Of a DNA stretch of 49,620 nt, positions 23,902 to 31,111 are shown piece by piece (the stretch's first letter is position 1; every line of letters starts with the position of its first letter). The stretch is taken from assembly GCA_040902885.1 (NCBI GenBank), contig JBBDWK010000008.1:1-49620 (forward strand), in the 5' to 3' direction. A program made the position numbers and the translations under genes. Source of the DNA: JBBDWK01 sp040902885 (GTDB taxonomy: Bacteria; Acidobacteriota; Terriglobia; Bryobacterales; Bryobacteraceae). Below the pieces are notes generated by a model that saw only the letters and a list, made by a program, of their open reading frames with translations, was not told where the DNA came from and ran no database searches.

Positions 23902-25314
23902 CAATGTCACTTAGTTTTTCCTGTCTTTCTGGTGGGGAAGTGGAAGCCGCGGCCCCAGACTTCTCTTGGATAGGATCGCCGTTTCCGACGTTTGGGTAGC
24001 GTGCAGAGCGCTGCGAGATCGAGCACTCGTTCGAACTCTCGATGATGTTCCTGCATCGTGCTTGCCGCCATCAAGCGAGGCCATGCACAGTTCACGACGT
24101 TCAACACTTGAGTGAAGCTGAGTTGCCGGGGATCGATACCACTGCGCCGCGCGGCCAGGCACATGACCGCACGCACCAAGTTGTAGGCGGAGACGGCGAC
24201 CAGGAGTTCCTTTTCCATCGTGTCCACCGTTTGAGACGTCAGATGATGGAGGCGCACGGTACGTTTCAGCGAACGCAGGTCGGTTTCTATGTTCCACCGG
24301 CGGCCGTACAGTTTCACCACCTCTGCGGCGGACAGTTCCACGGTACTGAACAAATACAACCAACTTTTGGACTTGCCACGCCCGATCCGCCAGGCAATCA
24401 ACCATCCGCTCACCGCCGCCTTGGGCGGCCAGCCCTGGTCCTTGTTTCCCTGCTTCTTCTTCCCGTCCCAACGGCTCGGCTTCCACACTACCGGGTAAGC
24501 ACCGGCTTGCGAGAGACACCCTCCCAACTTCCGCGCCCGCACATCCGTCAGCCGCAACACCATTGGATGATCCGATTGTTGGGCGGCATGGGCCACAGAG
24601 AATATTCCGAAATTTCGGTCCCCCATCACCACCGCTCCCGACGGCAATGCCGCGATCGCCTGTTCTGCCAGAGCCTGTTCGCTTACCGCCTGGGGGCCGT
24701 TCAGTGGACCCCAGTAAGGACGCTGAGCCAGGCCGCTGCCCACGTCATGCAGCACCACGATTCGCAACAGGGGCCAGTGATTCGGTCCGTGTTGGTTGCC
24801 GCCCGGCGGGTAGGCACGCACCAAGTCCCGGCTGTGCTCCAACTGGAGCGAGGAGCCGTCCAGCAGGAAGACCGCCCGATCTAATCCGGGAAAGGGCTCA
24901 CTGATCTGCTGCCGGAGCCGTTCGACAATCTCCTCGGTCACACGTTCGGCTACCAGTGTCGGCATTTTCTGCCGGGCTTGGCAATACCCGCCCGTCCGCG
25001 GCGAAATCTTCCTTTCCCGAACGCGCTTGCAGTTCGCGAGCAGGGGATCGGCAATCCCTTGCACCAGATGCTGTACGGTACTGGCCAAGGTGCCATTGGG
25101 CTGCAGCCGCTGCACGATCATCAACCAAAACACGACTGCCAGCGAGTAGATCCCACTGCGGGGCCGCTGGCCCGCTTGTAGCTGCAGATATTCCAGCACA
25201 CCCGCCGGCGCCACTTGTTGGTAAAGACGGAAGACATCAAACAGGTCGGGGAAGGCCATAAGTCAAACATAAAGCAAAGCTTATGTTTCAGACACAAAAA
25301 ACTAAGTGACATTG
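23902..25314 (-). mobile_element. complete IS4-family insertion sequence, 1413 bp
   Basis: The ends are inverted repeats: CAATGTCACTTAGTTTTT at the left and its perfect complement at the right (18 of 18, 23 of 25 when extended). Flanking direct repeats GGCTGAAGCC at 23892-23901 and 25315-25324 are a 10-base target duplication, within the 9-12 range typical of the IS4 family. One transposase gene fills the element. Identical ends and an exact duplication point to recent insertion. Confidence 0.92.
23907..25259 (-). CDS. IS4-family DDE transposase
   Basis: 450 residues, apparently intact. The RNase H-like catalytic triad is readable: Asp134 (FLLDGSS), Asp214 (VVMGDRNFG) and Glu325 within the YREK signature (Tyr318, Arg321, Glu325, Lys332), spaced exactly Y-x2-R-x3-E-x6-K. 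The stop codon lies inside the terminal inverted repeat. It acts by cut-and-paste within the terminal repeats described for the element. Confidence 0.95.
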   Translation of the reverse strand: MAFPDLFDVFRLYQQVAPAGVLEYLQLQAGQRPRSGIYSLAVVFWLMIVQRLQPNGTLASTVQHLVQGIADPLLANCKRVRERKISPRTGGYCQARQKMPTLVAERVTEEIVERLRQQISEPFPGLDRAVFLLDGSSLQLEHSRDLVRAYPPGGNQHGPNHWPLLRIVVLHDVGSGLAQRPYWGPLNGPQAVSEQALAEQAIAALPSGAVVMGDRNFGIFSVAHAAQQSDHPMVLRLTDVRARKLGGCLSQAGAYPVVWKPSRWDGKKKQGNKDQGWPPKAAVSGWLIAWRIGRGKSKSWLYLFSTVELSAAEVVKLYGRRWNIETDLRSLKRTVRLHHLTSQTVDTMEKELLVAVSAYNLVRAVMCLAARRSGIDPRQLSFTQVLNVVNCAWPRLMAASTMQEHHREFERVLDLAALCTLPKRRKRRSYPREVWGRGFHFPTRKTGKTK

Positions 25315-25338
25315 GGCTGAAGCCCGCCCCACTCGCTC

Positions 25339-25368
25339 TTGACGAACATACCATTCAGTTGGTATTTT
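25339..25368 (+). promoter_or_regulatory. promoter with embedded dyad for the TetR gene
   Basis: TTGACG at 25339-25344, 18 bases, TATTTT at 25363-25368. Between them ATACCA-TTCAGT-TGGTAT at 25348-25365 is a perfect six-base dyad, the usual size and place for a TetR-family operator. The expected start base coincides with the ATG at 25375, so the message may be leaderless. Confidence 0.55.
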
Positions 25369-25374
25369 TTTGAC

Positions 25375-26001
25375 ATGGCTCAAGAGCGCGCAGTCGCTAC
25401 CCGGCAAAAGCTCATCCGCGCGGCGACGGAGTTGATCCGGAGAAAAGGCTACGCCGCCACCTCGATCGACCACGTCTGCGAGCAATCGGGCGTTACCAAG
25501 GGAGCCTTTTTCCATCATTTCAAAACGAAGGAAGATCTCGCGGAAGCTTGTCTGGCAGCGTGGGACTGCCAGGCGGCAGCCATGGAGGAGGCCGCCCCGT
25601 TTCAGGCGATCAGGAATCCCCGGAAGAAGGTTTTGGGCTACATGAAATTCTTCGCGGACGTATTCGACAATCCCAAGATCCTCAAGTCCTGCCTGGCGGG
25701 AACGACCGCTCAGGAGGTCGCCGATACGAACCCACCGCTGCGGGATGCTGCCAACGTATGCTTCCGGAATGCCGAGAAGCGGTTCCAGGCCCTGCTGGAC
25801 GACGCCTGCGCGACCGCTCGCAAGCCGGTCGACACAGCCTCGTTGGCGAGGTTATGGATTGCCACTATGCAAGGCTCACTCATTCTCTCGAAGGCTTCAG
25901 AGGACGGGTCCGTGATTCGCAAGAATCTCGAACACGTGAAACAGTACATCGCCGGTTTCTTGCCGCAAGGCAGGACGCCGTCCAAACCATCACAACATTA
26001 A
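25375..26001 (+). CDS. TetR-family transcriptional regulator
   Basis: 208 residues from the ATG at 25375; the TTG of the -35 box (25339) should not be taken as the start. Residues 6-55 hold the TetR DNA-binding helix-turn-helix (RQKLIRAATELIRRKGYAAT, CEQSGVTKGAFFHHFKTKED). The C-terminal part (AEACLAAWDCQAAAMEE, VDTASLARLWIATMQGS) is the ligand-binding helical bundle. It probably represses itself and the DinB-TfoX genes, which follow after 14 bases. Confidence 0.9.
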   Translation: MAQERAVATRQKLIRAATELIRRKGYAATSIDHVCEQSGVTKGAFFHHFKTKEDLAEACLAAWDCQAAAMEEAAPFQAIRNPRKKVLGYMKFFADVFDNPKILKSCLAGTTAQEVADTNPPLRDAANVCFRNAEKRFQALLDDACATARKPVDTASLARLWIATMQGSLILSKASEDGSVIRKNLEHVKQYIAGFLPQGRTPSKPSQH

Positions 26002-26015
26002 AAGGAGAACAGATC

Positions 26016-26540
26016 ATGCAAATCGCCCAAGCACTCCTTGCGGAATTCGAGCAGGAGTCAATCGTCACCCGGAGATTTCTCGAGCGATTGCCCGAAGACA
26101 AGCTCACCTGGAAGCCACACGAAAGATCCATGTCCGCCGGACAACTCGCCCTTCACCTTGCGCTTGTGCCAGGTCAAGTGGTCGAGCTGGCTCGCCAGGA
26201 TTCAGTCCCCGTTCCGGAATTCAATCAGCCCAACCCGCAGCCCGAGAGCGTGCGCGAAGTTCTGGAAGCCCTCGATCAGAGCGTTCGGACCGTAAAAGGC
26301 ATTCTGCAGAATCTCGACGACGCGAGTATGCAGAAGACGTGGCGTGCCATGAAGGATGGTCAGGAAATTGTCGCTATGCCGCGGGCGGTGGTTCTCCGGA
26401 GTATCCTGCTCAATCACTGGTATCAACATCGGGGACAGTTTAGTGTCTACCTTCGGCTGTTGGGGCAGAAGGTTCCCGCCAGCTATGGGCCGAGCGCGGA
26501 CGAACTGCCGGAATTCCTCCAGCAGAAGCAATCCGCCTGA
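26016..26540 (+). CDS. DinB-family four-helix-bundle protein
   Basis: 174 residues; AAGGAG lies 9 bases before the ATG. The DinB/YfiT metal triad is present: His47 (LALHLALVPGQ), His134 and His138 (NHWYQHRGQFSVYL). These damage- or stress-associated proteins often act as metal-dependent thiol transferases; the substrate is unknown. Its TGA overlaps the next ATG by one base, so it is coupled to the TfoX-like gene. Confidence 0.88.
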   Translation: MQIAQALLAEFEQESIVTRRFLERLPEDKLTWKPHERSMSAGQLALHLALVPGQVVELARQDSVPVPEFNQPNPQPESVREVLEALDQSVRTVKGILQNLDDASMQKTWRAMKDGQEIVAMPRAVVLRSILLNHWYQHRGQFSVYLRLLGQKVPASYGPSADELPEFLQQKQSA

Positions 26541-26944
26541 TGCCATACGACGAGCGATTGGCTGAGCGGGTTCGGAGCGCGCTCTCCGGATGGAAGGGCT
26601 TCGAGGAACGGCGCATGTTTGGCGGAATCGCCTTCCTGCTGAACGGGAACATGTGTTGCGGCGTGACCAAAGACCTGCTCGTGCTGCGGCTCGGCCCTCA
26701 GGGAGCCGAGCTTGCTTTACGAAGGAAGCACACCCGGGAAATGGACTTCACCGGCAAGCCAATGAAGGGCATGGTTTACGTCCAGCCGGAAGGCGTCCGC
26801 ACCGAGGCAGGCTTGCAGGGCTGGCTGGAACAGGCCATGCAATTTGCTCAAGCCTTACCGGAAAAGTCGACCCTCGCATCGCGCAAGAATGCGTCTCACG
26901 CCCTCGCCAAAGACGTCCGGCGGCGTGAGAAAACTCAGGATTAG
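26540..26944 (+). CDS. TfoX N-terminal-domain protein
   Basis: 134 residues, beginning on the last base of the DinB stop. RRMFGGIAFLLNGNMCCGVT and KDLLVLRLGP, then PMKGMVYVQPEG, are the TfoX_N (Sxy-like) fold. In gammaproteobacteria Sxy co-activates competence genes; stand-alone TfoX_N proteins elsewhere have no known role. The last 90 bases overlap the 3' end of the aminotransferase gene on the other strand. Confidence 0.85.
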   Translation: MPYDERLAERVRSALSGWKGFEERRMFGGIAFLLNGNMCCGVTKDLLVLRLGPQGAELALRRKHTREMDFTGKPMKGMVYVQPEGVRTEAGLQGWLEQAMQFAQALPEKSTLASRKNASHALAKDVRRREKTQD

Positions 26945-28036
26945 ATAGGCCTCAGACGTGAAGTCGTAGAAGTAGCCGGGCTGGACCAGAACGGAGTCGC
27001 GCTCCAGCAGCTCGAGGGTCCATTCCTCCTCGCTGCGCGTCCGCGGCGCCTGCAGAACGCCATACCACCCGCCTTCAACGTCCAACAGCCGAAGGGCCGA
27101 CTCCTTCGCCAATGACTCTTGCAGAACGTCGCGATTTTGCCGGACGCGCTTGCAAATGCCTTCGCGTACCGCCGCTCCCGCTTCGAGCAGCGCCGGCGCG
27201 GCGTGCTGAACCGGCGTGCCCACGGAAAGATAGGTGTCGGCGATCAGCTCCAGACGCTCCAGGGCTTGGGGGCGCAGCGGTTGCGGACCGGCCACTACCA
27301 TCCAGCCCAGCTTCATCTGCGGCAGCCCACAGACTTTCGACAGGCCGCTGAGGCAGAATGCGGGCACTTCGTCGAGCGAGACCAGCGATGAGACGCGGTT
27401 CGCGTCCGGGCCGAAGGTATAGTCCGCGAAGACTTCATCCGATACAAGAGCGAGACCGTGCTCGCCGCAGAGGGAGGCAAGGCCGGCCAGCTCGGACTGT
27501 TTGAGGAACGAACCGGTCGGGTTGTTGGGGTTCACCAGCAGGATAGCGCGCGTGCGGGGCGTGATGAGGTCTTCGAGCACATCCACATCAAGCGACCATC
27601 GGCCGTGATAGGAAAGGGGGTACTGTACGGCGCGGACGCACTCGAGCGCCGCGAGAAACTCAAACAGCGGGTAAGAAGGGCGGGGAACCAGGATCTCGTC
27701 GTTCGGGTTGCAGAGGAGTTTGAAGAGCCAGGAGTAAGACTCGCTGGTGCTGGAAGTCAGCAGGATACGGTTCTCCGCGACTGCATAGCCGCGGGATGCG
27801 TAGTAATCGGCGATCCGGGCGCGCGCTTCGGGCAATCCGGCCGGCATGGGATCGTAGCGCAGGGAGCGGGCGTCGGAGAGCGCGCCAAGGATGACGCTCG
27901 CGGGATACTCGAAGCCGGCACGCGTGGGATTGGATTCGGTGAGATCCAGGAGGGGAACGCCGCTGCGGCGCAGGCTCTCCACAGTGGAGGATATACGGTT
28001 GGGCCGCAGCTCCCAGGGCGCGCGCGAGGAAAACAT
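26855..28036 (-). CDS. PLP-dependent class I/II aminotransferase
   Basis: 393 residues from the ATG at 28036 (MFSSRAPWELRPN). Fold type I aminotransferase: substrate-side LLDLTESNPTRAGFEYP, LVNPNNPTGS, ALVSDEVFADY with the cofactor Asp, and the PLP-binding Lys in LSGLSKVCGLPQMKLGW. The donor is not deducible; aspartate/aromatic/alanine-type subgroups are all possible. It overlaps the tfoX-like gene tail to tail by 90 bases. It is divergent from the FecR-like gene with a 55-base gap. Confidence 0.9.
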   Translation of the reverse strand: MFSSRAPWELRPNRISSTVESLRRSGVPLLDLTESNPTRAGFEYPASVILGALSDARSLRYDPMPAGLPEARARIADYYASRGYAVAENRILLTSSTSESYSWLFKLLCNPNDEILVPRPSYPLFEFLAALECVRAVQYPLSYHGRWSLDVDVLEDLITPRTRAILLVNPNNPTGSFLKQSELAGLASLCGEHGLALVSDEVFADYTFGPDANRVSSLVSLDEVPAFCLSGLSKVCGLPQMKLGWMVVAGPQPLRPQALERLELIADTYLSVGTPVQHAAPALLEAGAAVREGICKRVRQNRDVLQESLAKESALRLLDVEGGWYGVLQAPRTRSEEEWTLELLERDSVLVQPGYFYDFTSEAYLILSFLTPPDVFGEGVRRILARCEGRLFR

Positions 28037-28091
28037 ATTGAAACCAGTTTCCAGAGTAAGACATCCAACGAGCGGGACCTGGCCCTTTCTT

Positions 28092-29672
28092 ATGAGGAGC
28101 GCTACGCTGCTGCTTGCCGGAGCCGTGGCTCTGGGAGCGGATGTACGGTACGCAAGAATCGGACAGCTGGAGGGCCGCGTCGAAGTAGAGGCCGATGCCC
28201 CCGATGGATGGCGGCAGGCGCTGAACAATGCGCCGGCTTCGGAAGGCTTCCGCATTCGAACCGGCCCCGACTCGCGCGTCGAGATTGAGCTGGACGAAGG
28301 CAGCGCCTTTCGCCTGGGCGGCGATGCACTCTGCGAGCTGTCCGATTACGCGCGCCTCTCGACCGGCCCGCGCATTACCCGCATCTCGCTCGACCGGGGA
28401 GTTGCCTGGTTCACGGGAGAAGCGGCCGCACGCGATTCGCTCGTGCTGGCCATGCCCGGCGCGCAGCTCACCATCCGTGAAGGCGCCCGCGTGCGGATAG
28501 AAGTCGCGGACGAGTTCACTTCCATGACGGTGATTGAAGGACGGGTCCAGTTTCTCTCCGTATCCGCCGAGCTGGAACTCTCCGAGGGGCAGATGGCGCG
28601 TGTGAATCCCGCCGAAAAGGAGCGCTTCTTTCTGCATCAGGAGACGATTTCGCACGAGGGCGACGATTGGAGCGAGTCGCGCGACCAGTGGCTGGCGCAA
28701 TCGCACTCCTCGCGATACCTGCCGGCGCTGCGCTACGGGCTTTCGGATCTGGACCGCTATGGCGCATGGATTGAAACGGGTCAAGGTCCGATCTGGAAGC
28801 CGTCCGTTCCACCGGAGTGGACCCCTTTCGCGAAAGGCCGGTGGGTCTGGTATCGGCGGCTGGGCTACACCTGGATCGCCGCCGAGCCTTGGGGCTGGCT
28901 GCCTTATCACTATGGGCGATGGAACCGCTCGGGGCAGACCGGCTGGGTCTGGTCTCCGGGCCGAACAGCCGTTTTTAAGCCGGGCGAGGTTTTCTGGCTG
29001 CGGGGCCCGGGTCTGGTTGGGTGGGGACCGCTCGCGCCGGGTGAAGACTGGAACGCGCGCAACGTCCCATCGCTCTATTTGAGTGCCTATGTGACGTTCG
29101 CCAAATTCGCTCAGGACGATCGGGAGATCAATCCCGAGGGATTCGCGGGGCGGCCCAAAGATCCGCTTTCGGCAACGGTGTTCCAGGCCGCCTTGCCTTC
29201 GCCCGCGCTACCCGCATCCCGTTTGGAAGCCGTGCGCGCGCCCCTGCGTGTCCAGCCGGTGGAGCTTGCGGTGACGCAGCCGCAACCCGTCGTACGGCCG
29301 CCTTTGGAAGTGTTGCCCGCTCCGGAAATTCCGCCGCCCGTAGCCGACCTGCAACCGCAAGCTCCGCCGGTGATCGTTACGGTTCCCGTGCCCACTGCGC
29401 CGGTCGAAACGTATTACGTCACGCCAGTGTATACCGGAATCGTGGTGGTGAATCCTCCGCCCAAGCCGAAAAAGCCACGCCGACCGCCCGCTCCCGTCGT
29501 GCCGGCCAAACCTCCCGAGCCCCCGCCGCCCGCGGCGCAGCCAACCAATCGCGTTCCCCGTGGCGAGAACCGGACGCAGCGGGCTCAGCCCATACCGCAG
29601 CCGCCACCGCAAACGGAGCGTAACGAAGCGCCCATTCCGCGGTCCGAGCGGAACAGTCGCCGAGACCGGTAG
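28092..29672 (+). CDS. secreted FecR-like/DUF6600 protein with proline-rich tail
   Basis: 526 residues starting MRSATLLLAGAVALGADVRY, a signal peptide. Residues 20-170 resemble the FecR beta-helix (GRVEVEADAPDGWRQALNNA, VEIELDEGSAFRLGGDAL). The middle carries Trp-rich repeats (WKPSVPPEWTPFAKGRW, WGWLPYHYGRWNRSG, GWVWSPGRT) seen in DUF6600-type exported proteins. The last 180 residues are almost all Pro, Ala and Arg and probably disordered. It is likely periplasmic or surface-exposed; function unknown. Confidence 0.8.
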   Translation: MRSATLLLAGAVALGADVRYARIGQLEGRVEVEADAPDGWRQALNNAPASEGFRIRTGPDSRVEIELDEGSAFRLGGDALCELSDYARLSTGPRITRISLDRGVAWFTGEAAARDSLVLAMPGAQLTIREGARVRIEVADEFTSMTVIEGRVQFLSVSAELELSEGQMARVNPAEKERFFLHQETISHEGDDWSESRDQWLAQSHSSRYLPALRYGLSDLDRYGAWIETGQGPIWKPSVPPEWTPFAKGRWVWYRRLGYTWIAAEPWGWLPYHYGRWNRSGQTGWVWSPGRTAVFKPGEVFWLRGPGLVGWGPLAPGEDWNARNVPSLYLSAYVTFAKFAQDDREINPEGFAGRPKDPLSATVFQAALPSPALPASRLEAVRAPLRVQPVELAVTQPQPVVRPPLEVLPAPEIPPPVADLQPQAPPVIVTVPVPTAPVETYYVTPVYTGIVVVNPPPKPKKPRRPPAPVVPAKPPEPPPPAAQPTNRVPRGENRTQRAQPIPQPPPQTERNEAPIPRSERNSRRDR

Positions 29673-29725
29673 TTTTTCTCCGCGTCTCGGCGTCTCGGCG
29701 GTGATCGGCTTTCAAAAAAGTCTGC

Positions 29726-30151
29726 CTATGGCGACTTCAAGCGGCTCACGACATCCGCCCCGCATTGTGAATAATGCCGAGCGTTCCACGAGTAGATCGT
29801 TTCCGCCTTGGCTTTTAAAGCGCAATGCGCGAGCATCGCATCATAGATCCCGCCTCCGACGATACCGCGAGTGGCGGACGCCGATAGGGCGTCGGCGTAT
29901 TCGTCCCCGCTAAGAGCGATGATTGTGAGTCGCTCCCGGATGCTTCCGATGAACAGCATCGCTTGTTCTCCACTGATCCGGTGTTTGCCCGGCATTCGGG
30001 TCAGCGTAGAATAGACCTCGGCCAGGCTGTGAGCTCCGCAGCTGCCGCTTGTTCTGTCGAATTGGATAAAACGAGCCAGGCTGGCCTTGTGGTGCACATG
30101 ATCGCCGTAGAAGACTGGCACCAGCACCGACGTATCAAAGAATGCCCTCAT
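29726..30151 (-). CDS. vapC: PIN-domain toxin, VapC-like
   Basis: 141 residues. The PIN nuclease acidic residues are visible: Asp6 (AFFDTS), Glu45 (SLAEVY), Asp104 (GIYDAMLAH) and Asn123 (SWNARHY), as in VapC RNases that cut tRNA or rRNA. Its ATG overlaps the stop of the AbrB-type antitoxin by four bases, the usual antitoxin-first order. The catalytic set is complete, so the toxin should be active. Confidence 0.88.
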   Translation of the reverse strand: MRAFFDTSVLVPVFYGDHVHHKASLARFIQFDRTSGSCGAHSLAEVYSTLTRMPGKHRISGEQAMLFIGSIRERLTIIALSGDEYADALSASATRGIVGGGIYDAMLAHCALKAKAETIYSWNARHYSQCGADVVSRLKSP

Positions 30152-30423
30152 TCACCCTTGCCGAGGTTTGCCAGGTCGCGTTCCTTGCGGGTCTGTTGCA
30201 GTATTTCATCGGTGGCCGACGCGGGCAGGGGCTGCCCGGCGTGAAATACCCAAACCCCGTGCTCTTTCATCAGCGGACCCGTGCCGCGGACCGGACGAAG
30301 GGTGATCTGCTCCCCGGCACTCTCCATCTCGAGCGCATCGCCGGGCTCCAGTTGCAGTTCTTCCCGTAGCGGCTTCGGGATCACCACGCGACCTGCTTTG
30401 TCAATGATGAGACGGGTGTTCAT
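30148..30423 (-). CDS. vapB: AbrB/MazE-type antitoxin, VapB-like
   Basis: 91 residues. The N-terminal swapped-hairpin DNA-binding fold is clear (RLIIDKAGRVVIPKPLREEL, LEPGDALEME), followed by a linker and the toxin-neutralising tail (GQPLPASATDEILQQTRKER). It should bind the toxin, and together they repress their promoter, which carries a dyad 13 bases upstream of the start. Confidence 0.88.
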   Translation of the reverse strand: MNTRLIIDKAGRVVIPKPLREELQLEPGDALEMESAGEQITLRPVRGTGPLMKEHGVWVFHAGQPLPASATDEILQQTRKERDLANLGKGE

Positions 30424-30435
30424 GGCAAAATACTG

Positions 30436-30465
30436 TGGGTTGACCCATCAGTCAATACCATTATA
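30436..30465 (-). promoter_or_regulatory. vapBC promoter with autoregulatory dyad
   Basis: Reading leftward, a consensus TATAAT at 30465-30460 and then TGGGT-CA-ACCCA at 30447-30436, a perfect five-base dyad between the expected start and the vapB ATG. A convincing -35 was not found. The dyad is the likely VapBC binding site. Confidence 0.5.
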
Positions 30466-30573
30466 CGCTAGGCGGTTTGAGTTTCGAGGCGGGGAAGGCT
30501 GCTGCTTGTGCAAAAAAAACTAAAGTCCTTATGCAATAATCGGCCCCGGGCTTCCGTATAGCCAGATGGGACG

Positions 30574-31098
30574 ATGCAGATGGCAACCGGAAGCCTGGCG
30601 ATCAACAGTATCGCGAACCATGTGATTCCACCGCGCGGATTTCAGGATCTCTACCAGCAGCACGCGGAGGCTGTGTACCGAACGGCGCTCCGGGTGACAG
30701 GGAATCCCGCGGATGCCGAAGACGTTCTCCAGACCGTCTTCCTCCGCATTCTTGATCACCAGCTCGCCGTCAACCCGCTACGGTCCCCCGAACGATACCT
30801 CCGCCGCGCCGCGACCAATGCCTCCATCGATCTGCTGCGCAAGAAGAGCAGCCAGGCGGAGCGCCCGATGGAGGAGGGCCGCGAATTCCCGGCGCCGGAG
30901 ACCAACCCGCTGCTGAAGGAACGTCTGCGGCGCGCTCTGTCGCGCCTGCCGCACGCCGACGCGGAGCTGTTCGTGCTGTGCTACCTGGAAGGGTTGACCT
31001 ATGAAGAACTGGCTGAACAGTTCGACATGGAACGAGGCACAGTCGCCAGCCGGCTCTATCGCATTCGGGCGGTATTGCAAAAGGAAATCGAGAAATAA
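30574..31098 (+). CDS. ECF-type RNA polymerase sigma factor
   Basis: 174 residues. Sigma region 2 (LYQQHAEAVYRTALRVTGNP, ADAEDVLQTVFLRILDHQ) and region 4 (RRALSRLPHADAELFVLCYL, then the helix-turn-helix YEELAEQFDMERGTVASRLYRIR) are both clear, with no region 3. This is the ECF layout. The next gene, 13 bases on, encodes its putative anti-sigma partner with a zinc-binding domain. Confidence 0.92.
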   Translation: MQMATGSLAINSIANHVIPPRGFQDLYQQHAEAVYRTALRVTGNPADAEDVLQTVFLRILDHQLAVNPLRSPERYLRRAATNASIDLLRKKSSQAERPMEEGREFPAPETNPLLKERLRRALSRLPHADAELFVLCYLEGLTYEELAEQFDMERGTVASRLYRIRAVLQKEIEK

Positions 31099-31111
31099 GA
31101 GGAGTCATCGT

